From Jeotgalibacillus terrae (GTDB lineage: Bacteria > Bacillota > Bacilli > Bacillales > Jeotgalibacillaceae): 64,000 nt of DNA. A program made the translations under genes and the position numbers. Within the stretch, counting starts at the first letter, position 1. Every line of letters begins with the position of its first letter. Of the stretch, positions 54,226 to 64,000 are shown in pieces. The notes beneath the pieces are model-generated. The model saw only the letters and a program-made list of their open reading frames with translations. It did no database searches and was not told the DNA's origin. The stretch is taken from positions 166,287 to 230,286 of the forward strand of contig NZ_JAFBDK010000007.1 of the NCBI RefSeq assembly GCF_016908195.1, read 5' to 3'.

Positions 54226-56259
54226 TTATACTTCTCTGTTCCAGTGACGGTGTGCTTTGATTGCTTCAATAAATGAATGAGTGAAGCTGTCTGCATCATT
54301 GCCGTGAACAACACCCGGGCTGTCTGCAATATCATTGGCTTCAAGCCACTTTGTACCTTCATGGGTGGCACCAATCGGCTTGAAGTGCATGAACGCTTCA
54401 TTCAGGAAGTAAGAAGTGGTCTGTACAAACTTTTTGCTCAGATCCTTACCGCCTACAGCGTAAAGTGCATCATAGAGTACAGAGTCAGCTGTCAGGAAGG
54501 TCTGATCCACTTTAAGTTCAGAACCATCTGACCCCTTCAGCATGCCCATAGATTCACTGACCACTTCTACTTCAGCACCTTCTGCTTCAAGCTTTTCAAT
54601 GATTGAAGGTACATTACCTTCAAAACCATCTCCGGCGATCAGCAATACCTTACGTGTTGCTGCAGATTTAACCGTATTCTCCTGACTTAGTGCAGGTGAG
54701 GATTTTGTTACGCCTGTATCACTGCCTGTCGGAGCTTCAACACCAATGTTTTTCGCCACTTCAGTTGCAAGTTCCATGCTTACATTCGCGAACATATCCA
54801 CTACCTGCCGGCGCACTGACTCGCTCTTACACTTCCCAAGCTCAAAACTGAATGCATTTTTGATATGTTCCTTTTCAGGTGCACTCATACTGTTCCAGAA
54901 AAGTGTAGCTTGAGAAAAGTGATCCTTAAAGCTGTCACTCCGCGCACGGACTTTACGCCCTTCCATCTTCTCCTGATAGTGTTCAAATCCGCCTTCTTCA
55001 GGTGTGGCTGGTTCTGGCGTGTTATTTGCAAGTGAGTTTTTATGATAACTTACCTGACCCTTATTAATCGTCTGTCTGCCGTAGCCATCACGCTGGTTAT
55101 TATGGAATGGACATACAGGGCGGTTAATTGGGATTTCATGAAAGTTAGGTCCACCCAAACGGATCAACTGTGTATCTGTATACGAGAACAGACGTCCCTG
55201 AAGTAGTGGATCATTAGTGAAATCAATCCCCGGCACCAGATGACCAGGATGGAATGCCACCTGCTCCGTCTCAGCAAAGAAGTTATCCGGGTTACGGTTC
55301 AGTGTCATTTTACCAACAATGCGTACCGGCACATCCTCCTCCGGCCAAAGCTTTGTAGGGTCTAATACGTCAAAATCAAACTTGAATTCATCTTCCTCAG
55401 AAACCAGCTGAACACCCAGCTCAAATTCAGGATAGTCTCCGTTTTCAATAGATTCAAAAAGGTCCGCTTTATGGAAGTCAGGATTTTTACCATTCAGTTT
55501 CTGTGCCTCATCCCATACAACTGAATGCGTACCGAGTACCGGCTTCCAGTGGAATTTGACAAAATGTGCTTTTCCTTCTGCGTTAACAAAACGGAAAGTA
55601 TGAACACCGAAGCCTTCCATCATCCGCAGACTTCGCGGAATCGCACGGTCAGACATTGTCCACATGACCATGTGGGCAGATTCCTGGTTATTTGCTACGA
55701 AATCCCAGAATGTATCGTGAGCTGAAGCTGCCTGCGGAATTTCATTGTGCGGCTCAGGCTTCACTGCATGTACAAGATCCGGAAATTTAATCGCATCCTG
55801 AATAAAGAATACCGGGATGTTATTTCCTACAAGGTCATAGTTCCCTTCTTCTGTGTAAAACTTCGTAGAGAACCCTCGTGCGTCACGTGCAAGGTCTGCT
55901 GAACCCTTAGATCCTGCAACGGTTGAGAAACGGACGAATACAGGTGTTTTTCTCGAAGTATCTGTTAAAAATCCTGCTTTCGTTACATCTTCAAGTGATT
56001 CATATAATTCAAACTCACCGTGGGCACCAGATCCTCTGGCATGCACAATTCGCTCAGGAATACGCTCATGGTCAAAGTGAGTCATTTTTTCTCTGAATTG
56101 AAAGTCTTCAAGAAGGGTTGGTCCTCTTACCCCAGCCTTTAGTGAAAATTCGTCTTCTGATATTTTAAGCCCCTGATTGGTTGTCATCTTTTTACCGGAG
56201 TCGTCTGTTGTAAACTGTTCGAGCTGTTGTTGTTTCTTATTCGGGTTTTCGTTGCTCAA
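54226..56259 (-). CDS. katE: Large-subunit (clade 2) catalase with DJ-1/PfpI-like C-terminus
   Basis: 677 residues, in the 680-750 range of large-subunit catalases. Active-site histidine region [17 protein letters not shown], distal asparagine [11 protein letters not shown] and the proximal haem tyrosine in [14 protein letters not shown] are all present. Residues from about 535 ([16 protein letters not shown]) form the flavodoxin/DJ-1-like domain typical of this clade. It decomposes hydrogen peroxide; in Bacillus KatE belongs to the general stress response. AAGGAGG is 7 nt before a TTG start. Confidence 0.95.
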   Translation of the reverse strand: MSNENPNKKQQQLEQFTTDDSGKKMTTNQGLKISEDEFSLKAGVRGPTLLEDFQFREKMTHFDHERIPERIVHARGSGAHGEFELYESLEDVTKAGFLTDTSRKTPVFVRFSTVAGSKGSADLARDARGFSTKFYTEEGNYDLVGNNIPVFFIQDAIKFPDLVHAVKPEPHNEIPQAASAHDTFWDFVANNQESAHMVMWTMSDRAIPRSLRMMEGFGVHTFRFVNAEGKAHFVKFHWKPVLGTHSVVWDEAQKLNGKNPDFHKADLFESIENGDYPEFELGVQLVSEEDEFKFDFDVLDPTKLWPEEDVPVRIVGKMTLNRNPDNFFAETEQVAFHPGHLVPGIDFTNDPLLQGRLFSYTDTQLIRLGGPNFHEIPINRPVCPFHNNQRDGYGRQTINKGQVSYHKNSLANNTPEPATPEEGGFEHYQEKMEGRKVRARSDSFKDHFSQATLFWNSMSAPEKEHIKNAFSFELGKCKSESVRRQVVDMFANVSMELATEVAKNIGVEAPTGSDTGVTKSSPALSQENTVKSAATRKVLLIAGDGFEGNVPSIIEKLEAEGAEVEVVSESMGMLKGSDGSELKVDQTFLTADSVLYDALYAVGGKDLSKKFVQTTSYFLNEAFMHFKPIGATHEGTKWLEANDIADSPGVVHGNDADSFTHSFIEAIKAHRHWNREV

Positions 56260-56392
56260 TGTTATTCCTCCTTATGTAAATATGTGATGAAACTGCCTTT
56301 ATCTGTTTCCCTGTTAGTTGTTTCGACAAACAGTTTTTTCCGAAAAATTTCGAAAATAAAAGAACCCGGACAAATGTCTCAGGTTCTTAATC

Positions 56393-56530
56393 GTTTCGCT
56401 ACGCTTCAGGCGGACGCTTTCCGCATGGGTGCGCCGGTATGTGGCGCCATCCCGCCTACTCGGCTTCGCCTGCGGGGTCTCACCAGTCCGACTTATCCTG
56501 CTGGAGTCGCCGCCTTCCGCTCCGCTGCAC
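56393..56530 (+). repeat. Dispersed palindromic repeat, copy R4 (diverged)
   Basis: It shares the core with R1 (GGACGCTTTCCGC, CTGCGGGGTCTCACC, TCCTGCTGGAGTCGC) but its outer arms have changed to CTTCAGGCGG / CCGCCTTCCGC. Confidence 0.75.
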
Positions 56531-56623
56531 TAAGATTTCAATAAAAATATAGTTCAACTTAACAAAAGAGATTGTTTGGTTCATACCCATTTTAACAATC
56601 GTAAATAAATTCGCTTCAAATAG

Positions 56624-56667
56624 AAAAGAAGGTGAAACTCATTTACTTGAGCTTCACCTTCTTTTTA
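56624..56667. terminator. Strong bidirectional hairpin, probable gltBD transcript end
   Basis: AAAAGAAGGTGAA-A-CTCA pairs with TGAG-C-TTCACCTTCTTTT around six bases, and ends in TTTTTA. In the gltD direction it comes after repeat R5. Confidence 0.75.
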
Positions 56668-56692
56668 TCACTTAATATGATCGCTATACCCA

Positions 56693-56818
56693 GGTTCATT
56701 GTAGCGGAAGGTGGGGGACTCCGGGACGATTAGAGGGAAGCTGAGACCCCGCAACCGAAGGTGAGGAGGCTCAGCAACCTCCGTCCGGAAAGCCTCCCGC
56801 CTGAAGCGGAAATGAACC
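56693..56818 (-). repeat. Dispersed palindromic repeat, copy R5 (reversed, diverged)
   Basis: Ends GGTTCATT / AATGAACC. Its core (GGGGACTCC, GCTGAGACCCCGC, GTGAGGAGGCTCAGC, GGAAAGCCTCCCGC) is the reverse of R1 with many changes, paired so that internal stems are kept. It lies directly behind gltD. Confidence 0.75.
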
Positions 56819-56842
56819 GGTTTAGATATACATTACAGTGTT

Positions 56843-58330
56843 TTAAGGTAATACTGTCGCGCCCATCAGGTAGCGGTCACATTCGCGTGCTGCTTCACGG
56901 CCTTCGTTGATTGCCCAGACAATCAGACTTTGTCCGCGTCTCATGTCACCTGCTGAGAAGACACCTTCAACGTTGGTACGATAGTCTCCGTATTCAGCTT
57001 TAACAGTAGAACGCTCTGTTGTTTCAAGCTCAAGCTGCTTGATCAAGCCCTGTTCCGGTCCGCTGAATCCGATCGCAAGCAGGACAAGGTCTGCTTTCCA
57101 GACTTTCTCAGTACCTGGAATCGTTTCACGGATACGGTTGCCGTTTTCATCAATGCGAAGCTTTACGTTAATCGTGTGTACTTCCTTAACGTTGCCATTT
57201 TCATCGCCAACAAACTTAGTTGTTTGTACCGCAAATGCACGCGGGTCAGAACCGAACTTTGCAGCTCCTTCTTTCTGACCGTACTCAATACGGTGAACGA
57301 TCGGGTACTGCGGCCATGGGTTACCCATTGCATCGCGGATTGACCCTTTTTTATCGTAAATATCAAACTGAGTCAGGCTGTTACATTCGTGACGGATTGC
57401 AGTTGCAAGACAGTCAGTTCCTGTATCACCGCCCCCGATTACAATGACATCTTTCCCTTTAGCAGAAATATAATTGCCATCTTCAAGGTTCGAATCAAGG
57501 AGGCTCTTCGTATTGGCATGAAGGAAGTCCATTGCATAATGAATACCTTTCAGGTCACGGCCTTCAGCCGGAATATCCCTGTGCACCTGCGCGCCTCCGC
57601 AAAGAATAATGGAGTCGAATTCGTCACGCAGCTTCTGTACCGGGACATTTCCACCGATTTCAGCGTTTGTTTCGAATTGAATACCTTCTTCTTTCAAAAT
57701 ATTCACTCGTCGCTCAACAACGGAATACGGCAGCTTCATTTCAGGAATGCCGTATGTCAGAAGACCACCTACGCGGTCACTCTTTTCAAATACAGTCACC
57801 CAGTGACCTGCTTTATTGAGCTGAGCTGCTGCAGCAAGACCTGCAGGACCTGAGCCGACAACAGCAACCTTTTTACCAGTGCGTTGTTCAGGCGGTTCAG
57901 GTACCACCCAGCCTTCATCAAAGCCGCGTTCGATAATTGAACGCTCTACTGTACGGATTGCTACAGGGTCTTCATTTATCCCCAGTACACATGCGCCTTC
58001 ACACGGTGCCGGACATGCAAGACCGGTGAACTCAGGGAAATTATTTTTCTCATGTTCACGCTCAAGCGCTTCTTTCCACTTGCCCTGATAGACAAGATCG
58101 TTCCACTCAGGGATTAAATGATTAACAGGACATCCTGTCGTCTGCCCGTTAATTTCTGTTCCTGTGTGGCAGGTAGGCACGCCGCAATCCATACAGCGCG
58201 CTCCCTCAAGTTTCACTTCTTCTTCAGGCATCCGGTCAGTGTAATCTTTCCAATCCTTAATTCGTTCTTTAGGATCGCGTTCACGCTGCGAATGACGGTT
58301 ATATTCCATGAATCCAGTTGCTTTCCCCAT
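56843..58330 (-). CDS. gltD: Glutamate synthase (NADPH) small subunit
   Basis: 495 residues. The N-terminal iron-sulphur cysteines appear as CMDCGVPTC with [12 protein letters not shown] and [12 protein letters not shown] binding is at [17 protein letters not shown] (about 155) and NADPH binding at [13 protein letters not shown] (about 295). GltD passes electrons from NADPH to the large subunit. Named gltB in B. subtilis. GGAGGG is 5-6 nt before the ATG at 58330. It follows gltB by 18 bp in one operon. Confidence 0.96.
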   Translation of the reverse strand: MGKATGFMEYNRHSQRERDPKERIKDWKDYTDRMPEEEVKLEGARCMDCGVPTCHTGTEINGQTTGCPVNHLIPEWNDLVYQGKWKEALEREHEKNNFPEFTGLACPAPCEGACVLGINEDPVAIRTVERSIIERGFDEGWVVPEPPEQRTGKKVAVVGSGPAGLAAAAQLNKAGHWVTVFEKSDRVGGLLTYGIPEMKLPYSVVERRVNILKEEGIQFETNAEIGGNVPVQKLRDEFDSIILCGGAQVHRDIPAEGRDLKGIHYAMDFLHANTKSLLDSNLEDGNYISAKGKDVIVIGGGDTGTDCLATAIRHECNSLTQFDIYDKKGSIRDAMGNPWPQYPIVHRIEYGQKEGAAKFGSDPRAFAVQTTKFVGDENGNVKEVHTINVKLRIDENGNRIRETIPGTEKVWKADLVLLAIGFSGPEQGLIKQLELETTERSTVKAEYGDYRTNVEGVFSAGDMRRGQSLIVWAINEGREAARECDRYLMGATVLP

Positions 58331-58348
58331 CAAATCCCTCCTTAACGA

Positions 58349-61300
58349 TTATTGTGTGACGGCTTCACGCTTACTTTCTTCAAATGCAGTCATTTCTGCA
58401 TCATCTTTTGAAGCACCGCCTTCGATTAATTCATGAATGCGCGTATTAATCTTCAGATAAGCTTCCGGTACAACGCGGATAAACTGCTCTGAATATTTCT
58501 CCCAATATGTCAGAATCCGCTTGCCGTGGCCGCTTTCTGTATATTCAACATGCTTTTCAATCATGTTATAGACGTCTTGCTTTTCCTGCTCGTCTGTCAG
58601 GTTCTCAACCAGAACAAGCTCTTCATTGCAGCGTTCTCTGAATGAGCCGCTTTCATCAAAGATATATGCGACACCACCGGACATTCCGGCTGCAAAGTTT
58701 CGGCCGGTCTCGCCAAGTACGACGACACGTCCACCTGTCATATATTCACAAGCGTGGTCTCCCACACCTTCAACGACAACTTCAGCTCCACTGTTGCGGA
58801 CGCAGAAACGTTCTCCTGCTACACCGTGAATATAGGCTTCACCATCAGATGCACCATAAAAAGCAACGTTTCCGATGATGATGTTCTTTTCAGGCGGGAA
58901 TGTGACAACAGGATCCGGATGAACAATAATCTTTCCGCCGGATAAACCTTTTCCGACAAAGTCATTGGCATCTCCAACCAGGCGGAGTGTCATGCCTTTA
59001 GGAATAAATGCACCAAAACTCTGACCCGCTGAACCTTTAAAGGTAAAGTTAATTGTATCTTCAGGAAGCCCCTCTGCTCCGTAGCGGCGGCTGATTTCAC
59101 TGCCGAGCATTGATCCGGTTACACGGTTAATGTTACGGATTGCTGTTGTAAAGAAGACTTTTTCACCTTCTTCAATCGCTTTTCTTGCCTGAGGAATTAA
59201 TTCCTGATAATCAAGTGTTTTCTCAAGTCCGTGATCCTGATTCTGCATATGATAACGGCCAACTTTTGCCGGAAGATCCGGTGAGTAAAGCAGTGGAGAC
59301 AAATCAATATCTCCAGCTTTCCAGTGTTCGATATCAGGGTTACGCTCAAGGAAATCTGTGCGACCGATCATTTCGTTCACTGTTCTGAATCCAAGCTCAG
59401 CCATGATTTCACGCGTTTCCATTGCGATAAAGCGCATAAAGTTCGCTACGTGCTCAGCGTCTCCTGTGAACTTTTTACGGAGCTCAGGGTTCTGCGTAGC
59501 AACACCAACCGGACATGTATCCAGGTGGCAGACACGCATCATGATACAGCCAAGTACAACAAGTGGTGCTGTTGAGAAGCCATATTCTTCTGCACCAAGC
59601 AGTGAAGCCATCACGACGTCACGGCCGGTCATCATCTTCCCGTCTGTCTCAATCACGATACGGTCACGAAGGCCATTAAGCAGCAGGGTCTGATGCGTTT
59701 CGGCAAGACCGATCTCCCATGGCAGACCTGTATGCTTCAGACTTGTTCTCGGAGCAGCACCTGTACCGCCGTCGTATCCGCTGATCAAAACAAGATCAGC
59801 GCGCCCTTTTGCCACACCGGCAGCGATTGTTCCAACGCCGACAGCTGAGACAAGCTTCACACTAATACGTGCACTTGGATTGGCATTCTTCAGGTTATGA
59901 ATCAGTTCAGCCAGGTCTTCAATCGAGTAAATATCGTGATGCGGCGGTGGTGAAATCAGCTCAACGCCTGTTGTGGAACCACGTACTTCTGCAATCCATG
60001 GATATACTTTTTTACCAGGCAGGTGTCCGCCTTCACCCGGCTTTGCACCCTGGGCTACTTTAATCTGAATTTCATCAGCGTTGACAAGATAGTGACTCGT
60101 TACGCCAAAGCGTCCCGATGCAACCTGCTTGATTGCACTTCTGCGTGAATCTCCGTTTGGTGACGGCTTAAAGCGTTCCGGTGATTCCCCGCCTTCACCC
60201 GAGTTACTGCGTCCGCCGATACGGTTCATCGCAATCGCAAGTGCCTCATGTGCTTCCTGGGAAATCGATCCATAACTCATCGCACCTGTTTTGAATCTGC
60301 GGCAGATTGCCTCTACAGATTCCACTTCTTCAAGCGGGATTGACTGTCCTTTTTTGAATCTCATCAGCCCTCTCAGTGACTGAAGGTTAGCACCTTCTCC
60401 TGAAAGCAGCTTTGAGTATTTTTTAAATGTCGCATAATCATTTGTTCTGCAGGCGTGCTGCAGTGTATGGATCGTGCTTGGATTGTACGTATGATCCTCA
60501 CCGTTGGCACGATATTGATACTCATCGCCTGACTCAAGACTTGGCGTACCTGCACGCTTGTCTTTATATGCGCGCTCATGACGAATAAGCACTTCTTTTT
60601 CAATCATATTCATCTTAATTCCGCCGATTCTTGACGGTGTTCTTGTAAAGTATTTATCTACTACTTCAGGGTGAATGCCAAATGCTTCAAAGATTTGAGC
60701 GCCTCTGTAACTCTGGATAGTAGAGATCCCGATCTTAGACAGCACTTTAATAACACCATCCGTTGCAGCATTGATATAGTTTTCTACTGCTTCATCATAT
60801 GTCTTGCCTTCAATTTCGCCTGTTTTAATCAGGTCGCGCACTGTCTCAAACGCAAGGTATGGATTGATTCCTTCCGCACCATAACCAAGAAGTGTGGCGA
60901 AATGATGTACTTCGCGCGGCTCTCCCGACTCAATCAGAATACTGACTTTTGTGCGTGTACCCTGACGGATCAGGTGGTGATGCACACCTGCAACTGCAAG
61001 GAGTGCAGGAATCGCAGCTTCACTTGAAGACACACCACGGTCAGAGAGAATCAGCAATACTTTTCCATCTGCGACTGCCTGATCAGCCTTTTCAAAAATC
61101 GCATCAAGAGCAGGCTCAAGACTGCCTTCTTTCGCATCAAACAGCGTTGAGATTGTTACGGCTCCAAAACCATCCAGATTCTGCTGGCGCAGCGATTCAA
61201 GCTGTTTGTTGTTCAGAATCGGTGTCTTCAGACGGATATGTTTACAGCTTTCAGGTCCCGGCTGTACAAGGTTTCCTTCAGGTCCGATTGTTGTCTCAAC

Positions 61301-62926
61301 CATCGTGATCAGCTTTTCACGGATTGCATCAATCGCTGGATTCGTTACCTGTGCAAACAGCTGCTTGAAATAGTTATATAAAAGCTGTGGCTTTTTAGAG
61401 AGCACAGCAATTGGTGAGTCATAGCCCATTGATCCGACCGGATCTTTTCCTTCTGAAACAAGCGGCTTAATGATTTTATTCAGTTCTTCACGTGTATAAC
61501 CGAAAGCGACCTGCTGCTCTGCAAGCGGTTCGCCTGTAATTTCAGGTGCCACTTCTGCCGGCTCATCAAGCTCTTCTAGATCCTTCATATTCGTTAGCCA
61601 TTCTTTATATGGCTGCTCCGAGGCGATCTGAAGCTTCACTTCCTCATCTGGAATAATCGTGCCTTTTTCAAGGTCAACAAGCAGCATTTTCCCTGGTGTC
61701 AGACGCTCTTTGTACTCAATATCATCAGCAAAAATATCAAGCGCACCAACCTCTGAACCTAACACAATCATGCCGCTTTTTGTCACGTAATAACGCGCAG
61801 GACGCAGGCCATTTCGGTCAAGGAATGCACAGATCTGATTGCCATCTGTTGTAACCAGTGCCGCCGGGCCGTCCCAAGGCTCCATCAGTGTGCTGTGATA
61901 CTGATAAAAGTCACGTTTTTCTTCGCGGATCGTACTGTCATTTGACCATGGTTCAGGTACCATCATCATGGCAGTATGCGCTAAGGAGCGTCCTGACAGA
62001 TGAAGGAATTCGAATGCATTATCAAACATAGATGAATCACTGCCGTCATCATCAATGACAGGAAGAATTTTTTGCAGTTCATCTTCTTTAAAATAGTCTG
62101 AAGCGCACATTTTTTCCCGTGCACGCATCCAGTTCACATTTCCCCTGAGCGTATTAAATTCTCCATTATGAATGGTGTAACGGTTCGGGTGAGAACGTTT
62201 CCAGCTTGGGAAGGTGTTCGTACTGAAACGTGAGTGGACTAGCGCAAGCGCGGATTTGAAGTCTGGGTGATTCAAGTCAATGTAGAAAGAATCCAGCTGT
62301 TCAGGGATCAGCATCCCTTTATACACGATGGTTCTTGTTGAAAGACTGCTCACATAAACATCTTCAAAACCTTCAATAACCGGCAGTTCACGTTCGATTC
62401 TTCTGCGGATCACGAAAAGCTTGCGTTCAAAATCCATCTGATCCTTCAGATCGTCAGAAGCTTCAACAAATACCTGGCGGATCGCCGGTTTTGACTTTGT
62501 TGCCACTTTACCAACAAAGGAATCATTGATTGGTACAGGTCTCCAGCCTAAGAATCCCTGACCTTCTTCCTCGATAATCTGTTCAATCAATTCTTTACTT
62601 TTCATTCGGGTGTTATGTTCCTGAGGAAGAAAGATCATTCCTACGCCATATCTGCCTGAGTCAGGAAGGAATATATTTTCTTTTTCACATTGTTTTTGAA
62701 AAAAGCGGTGTGGGATCTGTGTCAGGATTCCGGCTCCGTCACCGGTACTTGTATCGGCTGACTGACCTCCACGGTGTTCGAGGTTACATAAAATGTTAAT
62801 CGCATTCTGAACGATATTATGTGTTTTTTCCCCATTGATATTGGCAATCATACCAATACCGCAAGCTTCATGTTCGAGTTCCGGGCTGTACAGGCCCTGC
62901 GGATCCGGATAACCAGTCTTTTTCAT
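58349..62926 (-). CDS. gltB: Glutamate synthase large subunit
   Basis: 1525 residues, normal length. After a 21-residue propeptide the catalytic cysteine comes in ACGIGMIA, so the protein should be processed. The glutaminase domain is followed by the central domain, the FMN-binding synthase domain ([42 protein letters not shown]), 3Fe-4S cysteines ([15 protein letters not shown]) and the C-terminal beta-helix rich in glycine. It makes two glutamate from glutamine and 2-oxoglutarate. Named gltA in B. subtilis. GAGGGGA precedes the ATG. No gltC regulator gene is adjacent. Confidence 0.97.
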   Translation of the reverse strand: MKKTGYPDPQGLYSPELEHEACGIGMIANINGEKTHNIVQNAINILCNLEHRGGQSADTSTGDGAGILTQIPHRFFQKQCEKENIFLPDSGRYGVGMIFLPQEHNTRMKSKELIEQIIEEEGQGFLGWRPVPINDSFVGKVATKSKPAIRQVFVEASDDLKDQMDFERKLFVIRRRIERELPVIEGFEDVYVSSLSTRTIVYKGMLIPEQLDSFYIDLNHPDFKSALALVHSRFSTNTFPSWKRSHPNRYTIHNGEFNTLRGNVNWMRAREKMCASDYFKEDELQKILPVIDDDGSDSSMFDNAFEFLHLSGRSLAHTAMMMVPEPWSNDSTIREEKRDFYQYHSTLMEPWDGPAALVTTDGNQICAFLDRNGLRPARYYVTKSGMIVLGSEVGALDIFADDIEYKERLTPGKMLLVDLEKGTIIPDEEVKLQIASEQPYKEWLTNMKDLEELDEPAEVAPEITGEPLAEQQVAFGYTREELNKIIKPLVSEGKDPVGSMGYDSPIAVLSKKPQLLYNYFKQLFAQVTNPAIDAIREKLITMVETTIGPEGNLVQPGPESCKHIRLKTPILNNKQLESLRQQNLDGFGAVTISTLFDAKEGSLEPALDAIFEKADQAVADGKVLLILSDRGVSSSEAAIPALLAVAGVHHHLIRQGTRTKVSILIESGEPREVHHFATLLGYGAEGINPYLAFETVRDLIKTGEIEGKTYDEAVENYINAATDGVIKVLSKIGISTIQSYRGAQIFEAFGIHPEVVDKYFTRTPSRIGGIKMNMIEKEVLIRHERAYKDKRAGTPSLESGDEYQYRANGEDHTYNPSTIHTLQHACRTNDYATFKKYSKLLSGEGANLQSLRGLMRFKKGQSIPLEEVESVEAICRRFKTGAMSYGSISQEAHEALAIAMNRIGGRSNSGEGGESPERFKPSPNGDSRRSAIKQVASGRFGVTSHYLVNADEIQIKVAQGAKPGEGGHLPGKKVYPWIAEVRGSTTGVELISPPPHHDIYSIEDLAELIHNLKNANPSARISVKLVSAVGVGTIAAGVAKGRADLVLISGYDGGTGAAPRTSLKHTGLPWEIGLAETHQTLLLNGLRDRIVIETDGKMMTGRDVVMASLLGAEEYGFSTAPLVVLGCIMMRVCHLDTCPVGVATQNPELRKKFTGDAEHVANFMRFIAMETREIMAELGFRTVNEMIGRTDFLERNPDIEHWKAGDIDLSPLLYSPDLPAKVGRYHMQNQDHGLEKTLDYQELIPQARKAIEEGEKVFFTTAIRNINRVTGSMLGSEISRRYGAEGLPEDTINFTFKGSAGQSFGAFIPKGMTLRLVGDANDFVGKGLSGGKIIVHPDPVVTFPPEKNIIIGNVAFYGASDGEAYIHGVAGERFCVRNSGAEVVVEGVGDHACEYMTGGRVVVLGETGRNFAAGMSGGVAYIFDESGSFRERCNEELVLVENLTDEQEKQDVYNMIEKHVEYTESGHGKRILTYWEKYSEQFIRVVPEAYLKINTRIHELIEGGASKDDAEMTAFEESKREAVTQ

Positions 62927-63373
62927 CTAAACGTCCCCTCTCTTTTTTAAAAGTGTGAAAGTCGTTCTTCATCCGATGTGAAGAGAGGCATTTGCCCAAA
63001 GTACTTTCATTTTCGAACAAGTATATCACGAAAATAGCATTCACATAAAATTCTGATAACAAATTTTATTGCATTTTTATGAATAAAAATGAATGAAAAC
63101 GCTATCATTGATAGGTTTGGCATATACATTTTTACGTTCCGTCCCTTGCTATAACTGGATTTCTTTTAAATATGAAGAAAAATTCGAAAATATTATGATT
63201 TTTTATAAAAAATCATTATGTGACATGAGAATTGCCTGTTTACTTTCCTGATGATGTCAGGTTTATGGATATCATTGGAATGGGGCTGCACATTTTCAGA
63301 AGATCAAAAGTGCGTTCTATTTTCAGTTTTGCTATGCTAAAGAAAGCGAAAAAAATAGTAGGAGGGTATACAT
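62927..63373. other. 447-bp intergenic space between divergent gltB and glutathione peroxidase genes
   Basis: A minus-strand TATACT near 63020 with no good -35 suggests an activator-dependent gltB promoter, as with GltC in Bacillus. The remainder is AT-rich with no supported gene. Confidence 0.5.
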
Positions 63374-63838
63374 ATGAATCAGGCTTATGATTATATGGTC
63401 CGCAAAACGAATGGAGATCTGATATCACTTGATGCTTATAAAGGACAGCCGCTGCTGATTGTTAATACAGCGAGTAAGTGTGGCTATACACCTCAGTTCA
63501 AGGGACTGCAGGAACTTCATGAGGCATACCATGATAAAGGGCTGGTTGTCCTCGGATTCCCCTGCGATCAGTTTGCAAATCAGGAATTTGAAGATATTGA
63601 AGAAACGACTGAGTTCTGTCAGGTTAATTATGGCGTCACATTCCCGCTGATGGCGAAGGTAAAAGTAAACGGTGAAGGCGCAGAAAATCTTTTTACTTTT
63701 TTAAAGGATGAAGAAGGTGGAGAGATTAAGTGGAATTTCACAAAGTTTCTCGTTGATAAGAATGGTCATGTGACCGGCCGCTATGAACCTGCTGTAGAGC
63801 CTGCTGATATGAAGGATGATATTGAGAAAGTATTGTAA
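63374..63838 (+). CDS. bsaA: Glutathione peroxidase family (thiol peroxidase)
   Basis: 154 residues. It shows the family segments NTASKCGYTPQFKGL with the peroxidatic cysteine, GFPCDQFANQEF with a probable resolving-cysteine and glutamine region, and KWNFTKFLVDK with the catalytic tryptophan-asparagine. The enzyme reduces peroxides, in bacteria usually with thioredoxin as the donor. GGAGGG is 7 nt before the ATG. It is single; repeat R6 follows. Confidence 0.92.
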   Translation: MNQAYDYMVRKTNGDLISLDAYKGQPLLIVNTASKCGYTPQFKGLQELHEAYHDKGLVVLGFPCDQFANQEFEDIEETTEFCQVNYGVTFPLMAKVKVNGEGAENLFTFLKDEEGGEIKWNFTKFLVDKNGHVTGRYEPAVEPADMKDDIEKVL

Positions 63839-63858
63839 TTTTAGCTCTGTGAAATTTG

Positions 63859-63915
63859 GCTGTTGATTTCCGCTCCAGGGGGAACGCTTTCCGCAGGGCG
63901 TGCGGTGAGCCTCCT
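63859..63915 (+). repeat. Dispersed palindromic repeat, copy R6 (truncated)
   Basis: It starts with GCTGTTGATTTCCGCTCC and matches R2 as far as GTGAGCCTCCT, then breaks off. The second half of the element and its right end are missing; unrelated sequence follows to the window edge. Confidence 0.8.
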
Positions 63916-64000
63916 GATATGAACAAAACTGTCAAGAGTGCTGCTCCCAACCCGGTTTGGATCTTTTTTAGTCCGCCCTTAAGAAACGAAGCTTTTTCAG
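63916..64000 (-). other. Unassigned sequence joined to the broken repeat, possible transposase end
   Basis: A minus-strand frame entering from the window edge (KASFLKGGLKKIQTGLGAALL) faintly resembles the C-terminus of some DDE transposases, but it has no stop before the junction. Too short to assign. Confidence 0.25.

Larger units (their letters stand above)
56260..56842. other. 583-bp intergenic space with two repeats and hairpins
   Basis: It holds the katE upstream region, a hairpin AGAACC / GGTTCT (56361-56387), repeat R4, a strong hairpin at 56624-56665 and repeat R5. No gene is supported. Confidence 0.7.

Noticed and set aside
58626..62900. Many plus-strand frames of 60-120 codons opposite gltB
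   Set aside because: They are shadows of a conserved 1525-codon gene and show no ribosome sites or recognisable products.
63240..63428. 62-codon minus-strand frame between gltB and the glutathione peroxidase
   Set aside because: It runs into the start of the real peroxidase gene on the other strand and has no ribosome site.

Overview
The window reads as the chromosome of a low-to-moderate GC, Gram-positive, Bacillales-type bacterium. It has strong AGGAGG-like ribosome binding sites, frequent GTG and TTG starts, SinR-type regulators, an FMN riboswitch ahead of ribU, a DbpA/YxiN helicase and a KatE-type catalase. The dispersed GC-rich intergenic palindromes also look like those of Bacillaceae and relatives. 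A Jeotgalibacillus-like genus is my guess only; no rRNA or tRNA is present to settle it.

Region by region. 1-8.8 kb: a short-chain epimerase/dehydrogenase, an HExxH protein with a small helix-turn-helix partner, an XRE-TPR regulator divergent from an MFS exporter (with a matched operator pair between them), a DAO-type FAD oxidoreductase and a PAS-PAS-PAS-GGDEF diguanylate cyclase. 8.8-12.9 kb: a glyoxylate-shunt regulon, namely isocitrate lyase, a 99-residue unknown protein and malate synthase G. Each has its own promoter carrying the same palindrome, TGTTATATAACA. 13.0-27.3 kb: a Gram-positive Pel-type exopolysaccharide operon, all on the minus strand. Its order is galE-pelD fusion, pelE, pelA deacetylase, pelF, pelG, two cotH-type kinases, a VTC-domain gene, a DUF4956 gene and a glycosidase-like gene. 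A sinR-like gene follows with no terminator visible before it. 27.6-43.1 kb: a second, Wzx/Wzy-type exopolysaccharide operon on the minus strand, with a putative dTDP-L-rhamnose 4-epimerase, glycosyltransferases, rmlCBD, a priming sugar transferase, a Wzz/BY-kinase pair, rmlA, wzy, wzx and galU. It ends in a second sinR-like gene. A single glycosyltransferase (43.2-44.4 kb) points the other way. SinR-type boxes (GTTCTTT/AAAGAAC), arranged as close inverted pairs, sit on the promoters of all three exopolysaccharide transcription units.

44.4-64 kb is mostly housekeeping: an S9 peptidase, riboswitch-controlled ribU, peptidase T, a Yip1-family membrane protein, DbpA, a large catalase, glutamate synthase (gltBD) and a glutathione peroxidase. 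Embedded in it is a complete plasmid-like actin partition module: parM, parR and an array of GTATACA iterons upstream.

How it works together. The window encodes two biofilm polysaccharide systems that appear to share SinR-type control. The diguanylate cyclase and the PelD domain suggest cyclic-di-GMP input, but neither protein shows a canonical RxxD I-site where one would be expected. The BY-kinase of the second cluster has lost its Walker A lysine. Six copies of a ~130-bp palindromic repeat and a tandem array of a different ~126-bp repeat occupy the intergenic spaces.
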